Assembly: GCA_023230565.1 (NCBI GenBank)
Contig: JALNXD010000004.1
Location: 1-64,000 of the forward strand
DNA from: Syntrophales bacterium
GTDB lineage: Bacteria; Desulfobacterota; Syntrophia; Syntrophales; UBA2210
Direction of reading: 5' to 3'
DNA: 64,000 bases
Shown piece by piece: positions 27,781 to 36,944 of this stretch. Position 1 is the first letter of the stretch. The number at the start of each line of letters is the position of its first letter. The notes beneath the pieces are model-generated. The model did no database searches, was not told where the DNA came from, and worked only from the letters and a program-made list of their open reading frames with translations. Made by a program: the position numbers and the translations under genes.

Positions 27781-27796
27781 ACCAGCGAAAGTAACT

Positions 27797-28261
27797 TTAT
27801 GCGCTCTCACGGTAGGTATCAAGGGGTGGTGTCGTGATGGAGACCCGTTTTTCCCCCGATACTTTTATTATAATGTGTAAGCCCGAAACAGAATACCAAT
27901 CGCCGATCTTTCCTCCTCGATTGTCTAGCACATCGAAACCATGAAGAAAAAGCATTTTTTCCGCAGCCTTCTGCTGCATGTTCAAAACGAGTTCCTGCAT
28001 GCCGGAATCGATCAGATTCCTCTTTTTCCACAGATCGGATTCCAGAGACCAGTCCTTATATATACCCATCAGCGCATTAGGGTAGGCATCGGATCCACTG
28101 GTATAATAATTTTTATCAGGATCGACGCGGAAAGAGGTATATGATTCGAGCACTGTTTCGCTTGCCTGTAATCTTCCATAACGACCGTCGGCGATTCTTG
28201 TCCCGATTACAATAATTGCCAAAAGCGAAATACACAGGATAACGATTATCTGAATACTCAT
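27797..28261 (-). CDS. Hypothetical single-span membrane protein
   Basis: A 154-residue protein with one N-terminal hydrophobic helix (IIVILCISLLAIIVIGT, about 4-21) and a soluble remainder without a recognised domain. The mature part contains Tyr-rich segments and ends VSITTPPLDTYRESA. It converges on the serine hydrolase with 16 bp between stop codons. No Shine-Dalgarno sequence is obvious. It is probably exported and anchored; function unknown. Confidence 0.6.
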   Translation of the reverse strand: MSIQIIVILCISLLAIIVIGTRIADGRYGRLQASETVLESYTSFRVDPDKNYYTSGSDAYPNALMGIYKDWSLESDLWKKRNLIDSGMQELVLNMQQKAAEKMLFLHGFDVLDNRGGKIGDWYSVSGLHIIIKVSGEKRVSITTPPLDTYRESA

Positions 28262-28655
28262 AAAAAGCTATGCAAATATTTTTTGTAATTTAACTTCTTT
28301 CTATAATTTCTTGAGATGAATGATTTCCTTCCGAAGCGTGTGCTGTGCATTTGATATGACATACTTTTCGTTAAATGAAAAGAAATGAAATCGGGATCAT
28401 GGATCGGATGAGAATTCATGATTTTACCAAGGTCTTTCTTTGTGCTGTAAAATAGTTTCTCATAAAGAAAATTTTGCAAAAGAAACGCTTTGACGGGAAA
28501 AGAAACAATGACTGATCCGGGAGCTGGAGAAGATCGTGCTCGAGCTTGGCTAGTCCGTTTCGAAGAGGGAACCGAAGACCGGTTGCTGCCGGAGTTGCAA
28601 CGGACCCGCACCTCTATCGAGGGTACGGGTCCGTTACCATATTGGCCTGGAATGT
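28262..28655. other. Intergenic region with a strong hairpin
   Basis: Nearly 400 bp with no supported gene. AACGGACCCG (28599-28608) and CGGGTCCGTT (28626-28635) form a perfect 10-bp stem. Three more pairs follow inside after one mismatch. It lies 21 bp past the fdnI stop on the minus strand and may end the fdn transcript or protect its 3' end, but no T-run follows. Confidence 0.5.
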
Positions 28656-29327
28656 TCAGTGGTGTTCCGCTGCAGGCTTTTCTTCGCCGAAGACTTCGAG
28701 TGTGCCGTTCTCTTCCATTTCTCTCAACCATTTAGGACATTGTTTTTCACACCATGCCCTCGTCACATATCCGGTCATGATGGCGGGGAATGATCCGGGC
28801 ACGCCGATGGTTCCCAGATAGAGATGAATGAAAAAGAACGGGAAAATCACGAAAAATCCCAAAGCATGCAGAAAGAACATAACGCGAACCGTTGACGCGC
28901 TGAATTCAAGAGGGAACCACATAATCAATCCGCTTATGATCATGATGATTCCGAAGACCGCTACGGCGATAAAAAAAGCCTTTTGTCCGGGGTTGTATTT
29001 CCCTGTTTCAGGCGGATTTTCTACATGCCAGAGGTAACCCCCTGCACATTTGATCCACTCGATATCGTCAGGAACATCGAAGATTGCCGCTTCTTTCCAC
29101 CATACCAGGATTGCGAAGAACAGGGAGGGGATAAAAATCAGGCCGGTGAAATTATGCACCAGCTTTAAATTTTTTAATCCGCCTACGGGAATTGCCAGAA
29201 AATTGAAAGAATGGAACATCATTCCCAACCCTGAGAGCATTAAAACAATACAGGAAATCGCCAGGCACCAATGGACAATTCTCTCGAATGTATCAGATAC
29301 TTTAATCATTCCTTTTTTCGGTATCAT
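28656..29327 (-). CDS. fdnI: Formate dehydrogenase cytochrome b (gamma) subunit
   Basis: A 223-residue integral membrane protein with about four transmembrane segments and His residues suitable for b-type haem (for example in RIVHWCLAISC, KLVHNFTGLIF and FLHALGFFVIFPFFFIHLYLG). It passes electrons from the iron-sulfur subunit to the quinone pool. The frame extends to a GTG at 29342, but the ATG at 29327 has a perfect GGAGGTG ribosome-binding site lying in the end of fdnH and is preferred. It is the last gene of the fdnGHI operon. Confidence 0.92.
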   Translation of the reverse strand: MIPKKGMIKVSDTFERIVHWCLAISCIVLMLSGLGMMFHSFNFLAIPVGGLKNLKLVHNFTGLIFIPSLFFAILVWWKEAAIFDVPDDIEWIKCAGGYLWHVENPPETGKYNPGQKAFFIAVAVFGIIMIISGLIMWFPLEFSASTVRVMFFLHALGFFVIFPFFFIHLYLGTIGVPGSFPAIMTGYVTRAWCEKQCPKWLREMEENGTLEVFGEEKPAAEHH

Positions 29328-29328
29328 G

Positions 29329-30135
29329 TTATTCACCTCCACCCTTGCATGTCTGATCGCTGTTGCCGCCCGTATCCTTCGGTCCGTGAGTAATATAGTG
29401 GAAGAACGACCCGATCAGCACGCCGCCGGCGGCAATCAAACTAAGAGGTTTAAACCAGTCTTTCCAGGCAACGATCGTAAGAGGAACTGCAGGACGAGCC
29501 GGAAGATTTTCGTAGACTTCAGGTTTCTCACCCAGCACATAAAGGACATGGGTTCCGCCGACAAACGTGTCTCCGTAGACATTCGCGTCGCCTCCTAATT
29601 CCTTTGCCCGTGTATACGCATTTTCGATCATGACCTCTTTTTTGCCGATCGAAAGCGCGCCTGTGGGACAGGATTTCACACATGCGGGAAGCTCCCCGCC
29701 TTTCAGACGATCATAGCAGAGATCGCATTTAAGAATTGTATCCGTGTGCGGATTGTACTTCGGTACGTCAAAAGGGCACGCTGTAATACATTCCTTGCAA
29801 CCGATACAAAGTGAGGCATGTAAACCGATCGTTCCGAACTCGGTGCGGTACAGAGCATTACTCGGGCAGACCTTCACGCATGCTGCATCGGTGCAGTGCA
29901 TGCAACCCTCTTTTCTGAACAGCCACTTCAATATTCCCTTCGAATCGACATATTCCTGAAAACGGACCAGTGTCCAGGTGTTCCAGCCTAATTCCGGAGG
30001 GTTCTGATAGCTGCCCCAGTTTCTGGTTTTCAACCCTGGCATTTCGTTCCACTGCTTGCAGGCAACCTGACAGCCCCTGCAGGCCGTACATTTTGTCGTA
30101 TCAATAAGTTTTACCAGTTCGTTTTTATTCATCAT
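29329..30135 (-). CDS. fdnH: Formate dehydrogenase iron-sulfur (beta) subunit
   Basis: A 268-residue ferredoxin-like electron carrier. Four Cys clusters suggest four 4Fe-4S centres: CTACRGCQVACKQW (about 17-30), CMHCTDAACVKVCP, CIGCKECITACPFDVPKYN, and CDLCYDRLKGG with CVKSCPTGAL. A C-terminal hydrophobic segment (LSLIAAGGVLIGSFFHYI) anchors it in the membrane, as in FdnH. Its ATG overlaps the fdnG stop by 4 bp. It connects the periplasm-facing catalytic subunit to the cytochrome b. Confidence 0.94.
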   Translation of the reverse strand: MMNKNELVKLIDTTKCTACRGCQVACKQWNEMPGLKTRNWGSYQNPPELGWNTWTLVRFQEYVDSKGILKWLFRKEGCMHCTDAACVKVCPSNALYRTEFGTIGLHASLCIGCKECITACPFDVPKYNPHTDTILKCDLCYDRLKGGELPACVKSCPTGALSIGKKEVMIENAYTRAKELGGDANVYGDTFVGGTHVLYVLGEKPEVYENLPARPAVPLTIVAWKDWFKPLSLIAAGGVLIGSFFHYITHGPKDTGGNSDQTCKGGGE

Positions 30136-33100
30136 CCAGCCTCCTGAATCTTCGACACGTTGACCATGAACGCCTTATACTCGGGACAGTGGGTATTCGC
30201 GTCACCGACAGAGGGCGTCAGAATATTGCAGCTGTCCCCGCCGTCTTCCGGGAACAACCAGCCATAGTTAAAGGGCATGCCGACTTGATGCACCGTTTTG
30301 CCTTCCACCAGGAAGGGACGGAATCGCTTGGTAACCATGGCCACGCATTTAACGAAACCTCTGGCAGAGGATACTTTCACTCGCTCGCCGTTTTTGATTC
30401 CTTTTTCATGCGCGAGTTTCTCGCCAATTTCAACGTACGCTTCCGGCTGCATCTCCAGAAGCCATGCCTGCCATCGTGTCAGCGCACCGGAACACCAGTG
30501 TTCCGTACAGGAATATGTAGTGCAGACATAGGGGAATGTATCGCTTGCACTGGCAGTTTTGTCCATGTCGGTTTCGAAGACATGAAGTGCCGGATTGTTC
30601 AATTGGCTGGAAAGGGGATTTTTGCTCAACGGACTTTCGAATGGTTCGTAGTGTTCCGAGAAAGGTCCTTCAGCCATACCTGGACCGAAAAGCGATCCCA
30701 CTCCATCGGCCTTCATGATGAAGGGGTATTTGCCGTTTTCCCGGTCTGCCATTGGCGCCCAGCCGCCGTCAGGGACATCACCGACCCACTTGTGCCCCGT
30801 CCATTCAAGGAGCTTTCTCTTCGGATTGTAAGGCCGTCCGTTGATGTCGCAGGAGGCGCGGTTATACAAAATACGCCTGTTGACGGGCCATGCCCAGGCC
30901 CAGTTGGGATACAGGCCGAGTCCGGTGGGGTCGTCTTTCCCTCGTGCGGTCATCCTGTTTTCACCGTCGGTGGTGAAACTTCCCGCCATGAGCCAGTTTC
31001 CGCTGCATGTCGATCCGTCATCCTGAAGCATGCCGAAGGTGGGAACCTGCTGTCCCTTTCTGAAGGTTTTGCCATCAATGATCGTGTCCTTGAGGAAAAA
31101 GCCGTTGATCTGCCTTGCCGCTTTTAATGCAGAGAACGCACCGTTTCTGTTTATATAATCAGATTTGAAATTGAGGATAGGTTCCGGGTTTATACCGCCT
31201 TCCCCGGCATAGAGCGCTTTGACGGCATCGATGATTTTAATGAACATTTCGCCCACGGGGATCGCATCGCCCGGAGCCCTGGCGGCCTTGTATTTCCATT
31301 GAACCCATCTGCCGCTGTTTGTCTGGCTGCCTTCCTTTTCCATTGTGGCGGATGCTGGAAGAAGGAAACATTCCGTTTTGACCTTTCCGGGATCGACGCC
31401 GGGACCCTTCCAGAAGGAACATGTTTCGTTATCGAAAATGTTGGCACTTACGAGCCAGTCCAGTTTTTCCAGCGCCTTTCTTACTTTGTTTGCATTGGGC
31501 GAACTGACGGCGGGATCGGTCCCTACGGAGAACAGGCCTTTCACTGTGCCTTTGTACATTGCATCAAAAAGGTGCATAAGGGAATAGGGGGTGCCATCGT
31601 CCAGTTTCGGCATCCAGGAATACCCGAATTCGTTTTCCGGCGTGGCTTTGTCGTCAAATAGCGACTTGAGGAAACTGATATAAAATTTAGGATAGTTCCT
31701 GTAATAGTTTGGCGACTGCGGATCATTCGTGACAGGAGTGTATTTCTTGAGGTACTTTTCAAGGGTATCGAGGGACGCCACCGGCATTTTCAGATAGCCC
31801 GGCAGATTGCCGTACAAGATACAGTGGTCGGTGGAACCTTGAACGTTCGGCTCTCCGCGGAGGGCGTTTACACCGCCGCCGCAGATTCCTATATTACCAA
31901 GCAGAAGCTGAATCATAGCCATGGTGCGGATATTCTGCGTTCCCGTGGAATGATGTGTCCAGCCCAGTGCGTAGCAGATCGTTCCCGCCCGGTCGCCCGC
32001 GCCGGTACTTGCGTAATCCGTATAGACCTTCATCAGATCTTCCCTGGATACGCCGGTGATACTGGAAACCTTTTCCAGCGTGTAGCGGGAATAGTGTTTT
32101 TTCATGAGCTGAAACACGCAGTTCGGATCGGTCAGAGAGGGATCTTTCTTTGGAATGCCTGCCGCATCCTTTTCAAAAACCCAGGTTTCCTTGCTGTATT
32201 TCTTCTCTGCCTTGTCATAGCCGGTAAAGAGCCCGTCATTGAAGTCGAAATCCTTTACCACGATGAAGGGCGCATTAGTATAATTGACAACATAATCCTT
32301 GAAATATTTGTCTGAATTGAGAATGTAATTGATCATGCCTCCCAGAAAGGCGATGTCTGTTCCGGAGCGCAGGGGAACATGATAATCGCAGCGCGCCGAT
32401 GTCCTGGTAAACCGGGGATCGACATGGATAAGTTTCGTTCCGTTCTTTTCCTTTCCACGGAGCATCCACTTGAAGGCAATGGGGTGATGTTCCGCCGCAT
32501 TGCTGCCCATGATCAATATGCAATCACTGTGCTGAAGATCGATCCAGTGGTTCGTCATGGAACCGCGTCCGAACGACTCTGCCAGAGCCGCTACAGTCGG
32601 GCTGTGTCAGACCCTGGCCTGGTGATCGACATAGACGAGTCCCATCGTTCTGGAAATCACGCTCATCAGCCAGCATTCCTCGCTGTCGACGTTGGAGCTT
32701 CCCAGATGGCCGATCGATTCGGTCCGGTTTACAATCTGACCTTTACTGTTTTTCGTAATAAAATCTTTGTCCCGCGTGTCTTTGATCAAACGGGCGATGC
32801 GGGCAATTGCCCAATTCCAGTCTTTCTCTTCCCACCGGTCGCTCATCGGCGCGCGATAGAGCACCTTCTGCAGACGGTATTTGTTAGCTTCGGTAAGATC
32901 GAAAAATCCGGCTCCCTTTGCGCAGAGCGAACCCTCGTTGATGGGGTGATCAGGATCTCCTTCTATGTTGAAAATCTTGCCGGTCACCTTGTCAACGCTG
33001 CAAATAAGACCGCAACCCACAGCACAATAACAGCAGATGGTGGTAATCTGTTTGGCTGCTTTTACACGGTTCATCTTATCGAGTTCGTGTGCATAGGCCT

Positions 33101-33194
33101 TTGTCGGTTTCAGATTAATTCCCAGGGAGGACAGGGCGACCCCCGATCCTACCGCGCCGGAAATTCTTAAAAATCCTCTTCGTGTAACATCCAT
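30132..33194 (-). CDS. fdnG: Formate dehydrogenase catalytic (alpha) subunit, selenocysteine-containing
   Basis: One 1020-residue selenoprotein that would otherwise be read as two ORFs. A Tat signal (TRRGFLRISG) opens the protein, followed by the 4Fe-4S motif CCYCAVGCGLIC. At 32607-32609 the reading frame has TGA in the context QARV-TGA-HSPTVAALAESFGRGSM. This is exactly where Sec lies in FdnG-type enzymes (residue 196 here), and the frame is open on both sides. The remainder is the Mo/W-bis-pterin domain, ending with a molybdopterin-dinucleotide binding region. The protein oxidises formate on the periplasmic side. It has an AAAGGAGG ribosome-binding site, and a dyad element lies upstream. 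Whether the metal is Mo or W cannot be read. Confidence 0.96.
32574..32599 (-). promoter_or_regulatory. SECIS-like hairpin in fdnG
   Basis: Starting 8 nt after the Sec UGA, CGACU pairs with AGUCG. After a mismatch and a bulge, GC/GC closes an apical loop GGCUCUG that begins 18 nt after UGA. The distance and GG at the loop start resemble the bacterial SECIS as I recall it from E. coli fdhF. Drawn by hand, not folded computationally. Confidence 0.6.
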
Positions 33195-33227
33195 AAATGC
33201 CTCCTTTGCCTATGTCATACTTATTAT

Positions 33228-33243
33228 GTCATTTGTGGCATAT
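33228..33243 (-). promoter_or_regulatory. Dyad element upstream of fdnG, shared with fdhE
   Basis: ATGTCATTTGTGGCAT is an imperfect dyad (ATGTCA, 4 bp, TGGCAT) 34 bp before the fdnG start. With its flank TTATT it matches 34425-34440 upstream of fdhE in nearly every position. A further half-site TATGTCATA lies at 33211-33219. It is probably an operator or promoter part that co-regulates the two genes; the factor is unknown. Confidence 0.55.
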
Positions 33244-33465
33244 GAAAACTTTCATGAATTGTCAACCTGTTATTAAAAACATAAGTGTGTGAGGGAAGGC
33301 GGAGCGGCAGAACGGTTGAAGGTTTTCAATATTGTAATCTGATCCGTATTCCTCAAAAATCTGCCGTTTTTCCGGAGAGGCCCTCTTGATATGACGGGAG
33401 GTTCTTATATTCTGCGCTTTGGATTATCTCGGTAATTACATATCTTTCAGTGCATATGTGTATCT

Positions 33466-34368
33466 TTATTGCACTTCAGGTTCGAATACGTTCCATTCTG
33501 TTATTGCCACCGGAGAGAATCCTTTTTCCTGCATAAGTGCGTCAAGGTGGCAAAGTTTCATTGAGACAATATCCGGATTCAGCTCGTGAGTATCTCTGAT
33601 TCGCCTCAAAGTAATTAAATATCTGTTACATTGATCGCACACGAATGCACATTCCTGATCTTTTCCTTCCACAAAGAAATAGGTTGATCCCTCTTCTTTC
33701 GCCTCATACCCGCAGTAAGGGCACACGATGCGATTGTAGCGCCATTGATGCCCGCAACAGGAGCAATGCAGCCACCGTTCGGTAATTTTATCTTTGATGA
33801 CTGCAATTTCGGGAAACCCTCCGCAGAAAGGACAGAAGCCTTTATCCCACGTAAATTCACCAAGAATTGGAATCGCTTTTTTTGCTTTTGCTCCCAGGAC
33901 AGGTTTAAGAATGTTGATCAGGAAGAACTGAAATACCTCTGGTCTGATACCCGTCATTGAGGCCCATTTCAGCACAATATCATTTTTGAGCTCAGGGAAG
34001 CTGGTAAAATACTCTGTGAATTCAAAAACTTCATTTTTGATTGCTTCTTCTATTTTTTTCATCTCCTTCGCAAGAGCGGGGAATCCTGTCATAATGGGCG
34101 GAATTAGCGAAAAAGAGACCTTCTCCCAGGGCTCGTCACTACTAAAAAGCTGTATCTGGCGGCATACGGGGACGCATTCCTCCAGGCGGTTCGTACTGAC
34201 GTTCGATACATCCACATCTACAGAAATTTCACCTTCGACGAGGCGTTTTTTTGCCAGCAGGACATTTTGAAAAGCGCGAAGAATATTTTGAGTATTGGGA
34301 TAATTTTCGATCGCATCTTCTATCTGCAGATTCAGTTTTGAAATTTCTTCTTTGTTTCTTTGAATCAT
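33466..34368 (-). CDS. fdhE: Formate dehydrogenase accessory protein FdhE
   Basis: About 300 residues. The C-terminal half has the four CxxC-type motifs of FdhE: FCPFCGGFPE, LHCSCCGHQW, IVCPYCGYE and FVCDQCNRY. FdhE is a cytoplasmic rubredoxin-like chaperone needed for maturation of Tat-exported formate dehydrogenases. The frame is open to an ATG at 34407, but the ATG at 34368 has a GAAGGA ribosome-binding site and is preferred. It lies upstream of fdnG on the same strand with its own upstream dyad element, so the two are probably separate transcripts under common control. Confidence 0.92.
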   Translation of the reverse strand: MIQRNKEEISKLNLQIEDAIENYPNTQNILRAFQNVLLAKKRLVEGEISVDVDVSNVSTNRLEECVPVCRQIQLFSSDEPWEKVSFSLIPPIMTGFPALAKEMKKIEEAIKNEVFEFTEYFTSFPELKNDIVLKWASMTGIRPEVFQFFLINILKPVLGAKAKKAIPILGEFTWDKGFCPFCGGFPEIAVIKDKITERWLHCSCCGHQWRYNRIVCPYCGYEAKEEGSTYFFVEGKDQECAFVCDQCNRYLITLRRIRDTHELNPDIVSMKLCHLDALMQEKGFSPVAITEWNVFEPEVQ

Positions 34369-34424
34369 AGTATGTAATCCTTCAGCCGGTCCGGTCTCAT
34401 GTTGCAAGGCAGGCGGGACCTTAT

Positions 34425-34440
34425 TCTGTCATTTATGGCA
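34425..34440 (-). promoter_or_regulatory. Dyad element upstream of fdhE, shared with fdnG
   Basis: CTGTCATTTATGGCAT with flank TTATT matches the element before fdnG except at two or three positions. It lies 57-72 bp before the preferred fdhE start. The repeat of the motif before two genes of one pathway, and nowhere else noticed in the window, argues for a shared regulator. Confidence 0.5.
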
Positions 34441-34641
34441 TAGCCATGCCTGCCCTGATACAATATTTGAAAAAGGGAAGTCAAGGGATAAAAATGAAGT
34501 CCCACGTTCAATGCTCTAGTCAACGCTTAATATTCCCATCTGTCCGCCAAGAATCTTTCCTTTTCGGCCGGATCCTTATTATCCAAAACGGGATATTGAA
34601 ACATTCTCAATATAGAACATGGAACGTAGAAGATAGAACGT

Positions 34642-35088
34642 TTACCGGTATTTTCCTTCAAAATAATCCATCAGGATTTCCCGGTGGTCGAACATGATCG
34701 GTTCCGGGAGAGTGTCGCGGGTGAAGAGGCCGATTCCGGCGGCATCATCGGCTGCACGGGGACTACCGTAAGCCTTGGCGACAAAAACGGTCGATATGGT
34801 GTGCTGACGAGGATCGCGATCAGGGCGGGAATAGGTGTGCAGTTGCCTTAAAAGTTGGATATTCAATGATGTTTCTTCCCTTGCTTCCCGGACGGCGGCT
34901 TCTTCGAGAGATTCACCATAATCCACAAAACCTCCCGGAATCGCCCATCCTACGGGATCATTTTTTCTCATTATCAGCACGATCTCATGATTGATCTCTA
35001 TGATAATATCGACTGTCGGCGTCGGATTGCGGTAAAAGGTAATTTCATTGCCGCAGGCGGGGCAGGTTTTCTTTTCAAGTAAGGTCAT
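34642..35088 (-). CDS. NUDIX hydrolase
   Basis: A 148-residue NUDIX protein. An N-terminal zinc-ribbon-like CPACGNE (about 9-15) precedes the NUDIX box GGFVDYGESLEEAAVREAREET (about residues 50-72), whose Glu residues bind Mg. It hydrolyses a nucleoside diphosphate linked to another group; the substrate (for example ADP-ribose or oxidised nucleotides) is not clear. An alternative TTG start at 35106 would add six residues. It stands alone. Confidence 0.88.
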   Translation of the reverse strand: MTLLEKKTCPACGNEITFYRNPTPTVDIIIEINHEIVLIMRKNDPVGWAIPGGFVDYGESLEEAAVREAREETSLNIQLLRQLHTYSRPDRDPRQHTISTVFVAKAYGSPRAADDAAGIGLFTRDTLPEPIMFDHREILMDYFEGKYR

Positions 35089-35211
35089 GCTTCTATTCCC
35101 AATCAATAAAAGATGTATTCTAAGCAGTAAAATGCAGCATATAAAAATTTTAATAGTATCTCGTACTATAGTGTGATTGCCTTTGCACTGTCAAATGAAT
35201 ATGGGAATTAC

Positions 35212-35240
35212 TTGACAATTGGATGCGAATTCATTAGCCT
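35212..35240 (+). promoter_or_regulatory. Possible sigma-70 promoter of the PTS operon
   Basis: TTGACA at 35212-35217, a 17-bp spacer, and TAGCCT at 35235-35240, ending 30 bp before the start of the PTS IIA gene. The -35 is perfect and the -10 is weak. Confidence 0.4.
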
Positions 35241-35270
35241 AGGCGATCAACATGGGCAAACGGGGGAGAT

Positions 35271-35681
35271 ATGATTGGCGTCGTTGTGATGACTCACGGA
35301 AATCTGGGAAGAGAGCTGATACGGGCAGCCGAATTGATCAAGGGCGAACTGAAGGGGGTTATTCCCATAGCGGTAGATGCGACAAAAGGAGTCGAAGAAC
35401 TCAAAAAAGAAATAGTATCAGCCATAAAAAAAGCCGATTTCGGTAAAGGAGTGCTTATCCTTACCGATCTTTTCGGGGGAACGCCGTCGAATATTTCATT
35501 GTCATTTCTCAAGAAAAATAAAGTTGAAGTAGTGACAGGCGTTAATCTTCCGATGCTCATGAAAGTCTCCGAAGTAAGAGAAAACTATGAACTCAATGAG
35601 TTTGCCGAATTCATTAAAGAATATGGTAAAAAAAATATATATCTTGCCAGTGCCATATTAAATCGCAAAGTCAGTGATTGA
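35271..35681 (+). CDS. PTS mannose-family EIIA component
   Basis: A 136-residue EIIA of the mannose/sorbose family. The phosphorylated His is His9 in VVVMTHGNLG, and LTDLFGGTPSN is the other family motif. It takes a phosphoryl group from HPr. The gene has a GGGGGAGA ribosome-binding site and opens a IIA-IIB-IIC unit. In Desulfobacterota such short mannose-type systems may serve regulation as well as transport. Confidence 0.9.
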   Translation: MIGVVVMTHGNLGRELIRAAELIKGELKGVIPIAVDATKGVEELKKEIVSAIKKADFGKGVLILTDLFGGTPSNISLSFLKKNKVEVVTGVNLPMLMKVSEVRENYELNEFAEFIKEYGKKNIYLASAILNRKVSD

Positions 35682-35719
35682 CGCAATAATTCAGAAAATG
35701 CCAATGGGCGGGAGAGGCC

Positions 35720-36211
35720 ATGGTTAGAATCGACAACAGGCTGGTGCATGGTCAAATCCTGGAATCATGGGTTCCCTTTCTAAAAACGGCTAAAATTATT
35801 GTAGTAAACGATCAGGTAGCCTCAGACCTTTTTATGGAATCAGTCATCAAAATGGCCGTGCCGCATGATATCGAATTATTTGTATATCCTGTAGAAGAAT
35901 TTGCAAAGAGTTATGCCGGTTCCAGATCGATCGGCAGAAATACGATTATATTATTTGCCGATGTTGAAGATGTTATCAATGCATATCAATGGGGGTTCCG
36001 ATTCGAATCTTTGAATATAGGTAATGTAAATGGAGGATCGGATAAACGTTGCGTCATCTCTCATATTTTTATGAGCAGCAATGAGATCAATGATTTGATG
36101 GCGCTTGCCAATAATGGTGTCGAGATCGAAATCAGAGGCGTACCTCCCGATAAACCCCTGCAGTTTTCGGATGCGGTAAAAAAAATGCAGGAAAGAGCCC
36201 GTTCCGGTTAG
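35720..36211 (+). CDS. PTS mannose-family EIIB component
   Basis: A 163-residue EIIB. The phosphorylated His is in IDNRLVHGQILESWV (about residue 10), the standard sorbose/mannose IIB motif. It accepts phosphate from IIA and passes it to the sugar moving through the membrane subunits. It lies 38 bp after the IIA gene with a GGGAGAGG ribosome-binding site. Confidence 0.9.
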   Translation: MVRIDNRLVHGQILESWVPFLKTAKIIVVNDQVASDLFMESVIKMAVPHDIELFVYPVEEFAKSYAGSRSIGRNTIILFADVEDVINAYQWGFRFESLNIGNVNGGSDKRCVISHIFMSSNEINDLMALANNGVEIEIRGVPPDKPLQFSDAVKKMQERARSG

Positions 36212-36240
36212 AGAATGCCGGTCGCGGTAAAGAGACGTCA

Positions 36241-36927
36241 ATGTGGACTTCTATAATTGAGGTTGCACTGTTAGGCGGAATTATTTGTCTTGACAGAATT
36301 GTGCTTCAAATCATGATATCGCGGCCGCTCGTGTGCGGGCCTGTTGTAGGGACCTTTCTCGGAGAGCCGTCAACAGGGCTTATAACGGGAACTTTTCTGG
36401 AACTGCTTTGGATGGATAGGGTTCCCATCGGGAAGTACGTGCCGCCGAACGATACGATTGCAGCGATAACAATAACTGCAAGTGTAATACTGGCCGGCAA
36501 TACAATGGGAGGAACGACGCCCGAGCTTATTGCGCTTGCTGTGCTGCTTTTAACACCGCTTGCCTTTGCTGCCCGGAAAATCGATATGCTGGTGATCGAA
36601 TCGAACGAAGCGCTTTCAAAAGAGGTTCTTCAGGATGCAGAAAGAGGGGATACGAAAGCAATTGCCAGAAAACAGTGGTACGGAATGGCAAAGTCCTTTA
36701 CCTGTTCGGCGGCTCTTATATTTTTATTTTTACTGGTCGGGACGATAGCGCTTCAACTTGTTTTTCCGCTTCTTACCGCGCGGATGAATCGCATGCTGAT
36801 GGTAACATACTGCTTCATTCCCGTAGTGGGGGTCGCAGTTGCACTGACCACAATAAAGATCAGAGGAGCCTTGCCTCTCTTTGCGGCCCTTTTCTTGATC
36901 TTTTTGGCAATCAGGCAAATTATATAG
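36241..36927 (+). CDS. PTS mannose-family EIIC component
   Basis: A 228-residue membrane protein with several hydrophobic segments. It carries the EIIC-sorbose signature FLGEPSTGLITGTFLELLWMDRVPIG (about 40-65) and PPNDTIAAITI. It forms part of the sugar channel. The usual EIID partner is missing: the next gene is rimI. Either EIID is encoded elsewhere or the complex works without it. Confidence 0.85.
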   Translation: MWTSIIEVALLGGIICLDRIVLQIMISRPLVCGPVVGTFLGEPSTGLITGTFLELLWMDRVPIGKYVPPNDTIAAITITASVILAGNTMGGTTPELIALAVLLLTPLAFAARKIDMLVIESNEALSKEVLQDAERGDTKAIARKQWYGMAKSFTCSAALIFLFLLVGTIALQLVFPLLTARMNRMLMVTYCFIPVVGVAVALTTIKIRGALPLFAALFLIFLAIRQII

Positions 36928-36944
36928 TATCGGAGTGGATATCC

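Noticed and set aside
28258..28731. 157-residue minus-strand ORF between fdnI and the hypothetical gene
   Set aside because: Overlaps the end of fdnI and contains the hairpin region; no ribosome-binding site, no family resemblance.
30189..31127. 312-residue plus-strand ORF within fdnG
   Set aside because: It lies antisense to the conserved C-terminal part of formate dehydrogenase and shows no domain or start signal.
32607..33194. A stand-alone short formate dehydrogenase N-terminal gene
   Set aside because: It continues in frame after the TGA into the rest of fdnG at the known selenocysteine site.
36675..36944. Extended upstream start for rimI within the PTS IIC gene
   Set aside because: The extra residues are a shadow of IIC. 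The acetyltransferase domain begins later, at a TTG with a proper ribosome-binding site.
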